NCBI RefSeq assembly: GCF_011386835.1
Contig: NC_088792.1
Location: 66,217,287-66,281,286 of the forward strand
Origin: Chrysemys picta bellii
Taxonomy: Eukaryota; Chordata; Testudines; Emydidae
Length of the DNA stretch: 64,000 nucleotides
Reading direction: 5' to 3'
The notes under the pieces are model-generated. The model saw nothing but the letters and a program-made list of their open reading frames with translations. It made no database searches and was not told the origin of the DNA. Made by a program: the position numbers and the translations under genes. Positions 63,301 through 64,000 of this stretch are shown in pieces. Each line of letters opens with the position of its first letter. Position 1 is the first letter of the stretch.

Positions 63301-63826
63301 TTGCCGTTAAACTAATCCCTTTTAGGAAATATGCTGCTGTCAAGTTTTATTTCCCGTTGCAAACCACCTTTGTTGCTGCCAGGAGTTAAAGGCGGAGATA
63401 GATTAAATACCATCTTATTCTCTTGCTGTGGAAAAAATACAAAACATTTGTTTTACTCTTCCGTCCTCATCAAATATCATAAAACATTTCTAGTCTATGG
63501 GAATTCTAAATCCAATGTTCTAAGGACGTCAGATATTAGAAGATTATAAATCAACATATTCAGACACTTGGAATTAAGGTTTATGTTGCTGAATCCTGCA
63601 AGAATTGCAAAATATGAGGCTGCGCTAATCTTTTTATCTTTAATTATGTTTTTCATTTTGCACCGAGACAGAAATATTACCTTGACATTACTGTTGCCAT
63701 AAATGCTCTAAATATAAAACATTAGCTTGCCTTCATTTTTTTCTATATACAACATTTTCCAGGGATCTGGGGGAAAAAGTTAAAACCTCTAGGTGTCTTT
63801 TATTTGTTCTGATTTTAAAATAAATA

Positions 63827-63860
63827 AAATAATAATAATAAATAATAAACAATACATCAA
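63827..63860. repeat. AAT/AAAT simple repeat
   Basis: AATAAAT and AATAATAAT units in a low-complexity stretch. Confidence 0.85.
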
Positions 63861-64000
63861 TAACAACAACAACCCTCCCAGGCTATTTTGGGTTATTTTA
63901 AATGTATGCAAATAAAATGCTGAAAGTGTATACCACTATCAAACATTACAGATACAATGACTCCCCCCCCCCCCATTTGAATATATTCCTGGTAGTGTTG

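Larger units (their letters stand above)
54376..64000. other. Region 5' of HOXA11, towards HOXA13
   Basis: About 9.6 kb with no homeobox and no recognisable coding exon. The first 200 nt should contain HOXA11 5' UTR and promoter, including the palindrome-like GGTCATGTGACC at about 54523-54534. The rest is AT-rich, with an A21 run (60356-60376), an AAT-rich simple repeat (about 63827-63860) and a C12 run (63963-63974). HOXA13 is expected shortly beyond the right edge. HOXA11-AS-like transcripts cannot be judged from sequence. Confidence 0.6.

Noticed and set aside
54376..64000. HOXA13 within the window
   Set aside because: No group-13 homeodomain or N-terminal Ala-rich exon is present in any frame; it should lie past the right edge.

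Overview
The window is a stretch of a vertebrate HOXA cluster, read entirely from the minus strand. Four two-exon homeobox genes are intact and lie in cluster order: HOXA3 (2343-5016), HOXA4 (22516-23830), HOXA10 (40509-42754) and HOXA11 (52012-54375). HOXA3 rather than HOXD3 is indicated by its N-terminus, the sequence around the exon junction and the C-terminus. HOXA2 should lie beyond the left edge and HOXA13 just beyond the right edge; neither is visible. The organism looks like a sauropsid, most likely a turtle or crocodilian: several dispersed palindromic repeats with the 'GACTTCAATGG'-type core and a SINE-like repeat ending in 'CTAACACGGCTACCCCTCTG' resemble families I know from those genomes. 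The species cannot be fixed from the window.

Layout: 1-2342 is 3' flank of HOXA3. 5017-22515 is the HOXA3-HOXA4 interval, with predicted non-coding 5' exons on the minus strand, promoter-like boxes and several old repeats. 23831-35071 lies 5' of HOXA4 and holds an exact DR5 retinoic-acid response element (27549-27565), a SINE-like insertion with target-site duplications, a 44-bp near-perfect direct repeat, microsatellites and a predicted spliced non-coding exon. A run of exactly 500 N follows at 35072-35571. 35572-40508 holds the HOXA-locus miR-196 hairpin (about 38306-38390). 42755-52011 separates HOXA10 from HOXA11 and has two CTCF-like motifs and a predicted distal HOXA10 exon. 54376-64000 is non-coding.

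The most consequential observation is that HOXA5, HOXA6, HOXA7 and HOXA9 are absent. The 500-N gap sits where they should be: it follows a cluster of minus-strand poly(A) signals at the distance expected for the HOXA5 3' end and lies a few kb downstream (in gene orientation) of miR-196. An under-sized assembly gap explains this better than gene loss, but the sequence cannot prove it.

The genes act together as colinear, sequence-specific transcription factors that pattern the anterior-posterior axis. HOXA3 and HOXA4 serve anterior levels and pharyngeal derivatives. HOXA10 and HOXA11 serve posterior levels, the limb and the reproductive tract. miR-196 is a post-transcriptional repressor of trunk Hox genes. 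The remaining DNA shows no recognisable protein-coding gene on either strand.
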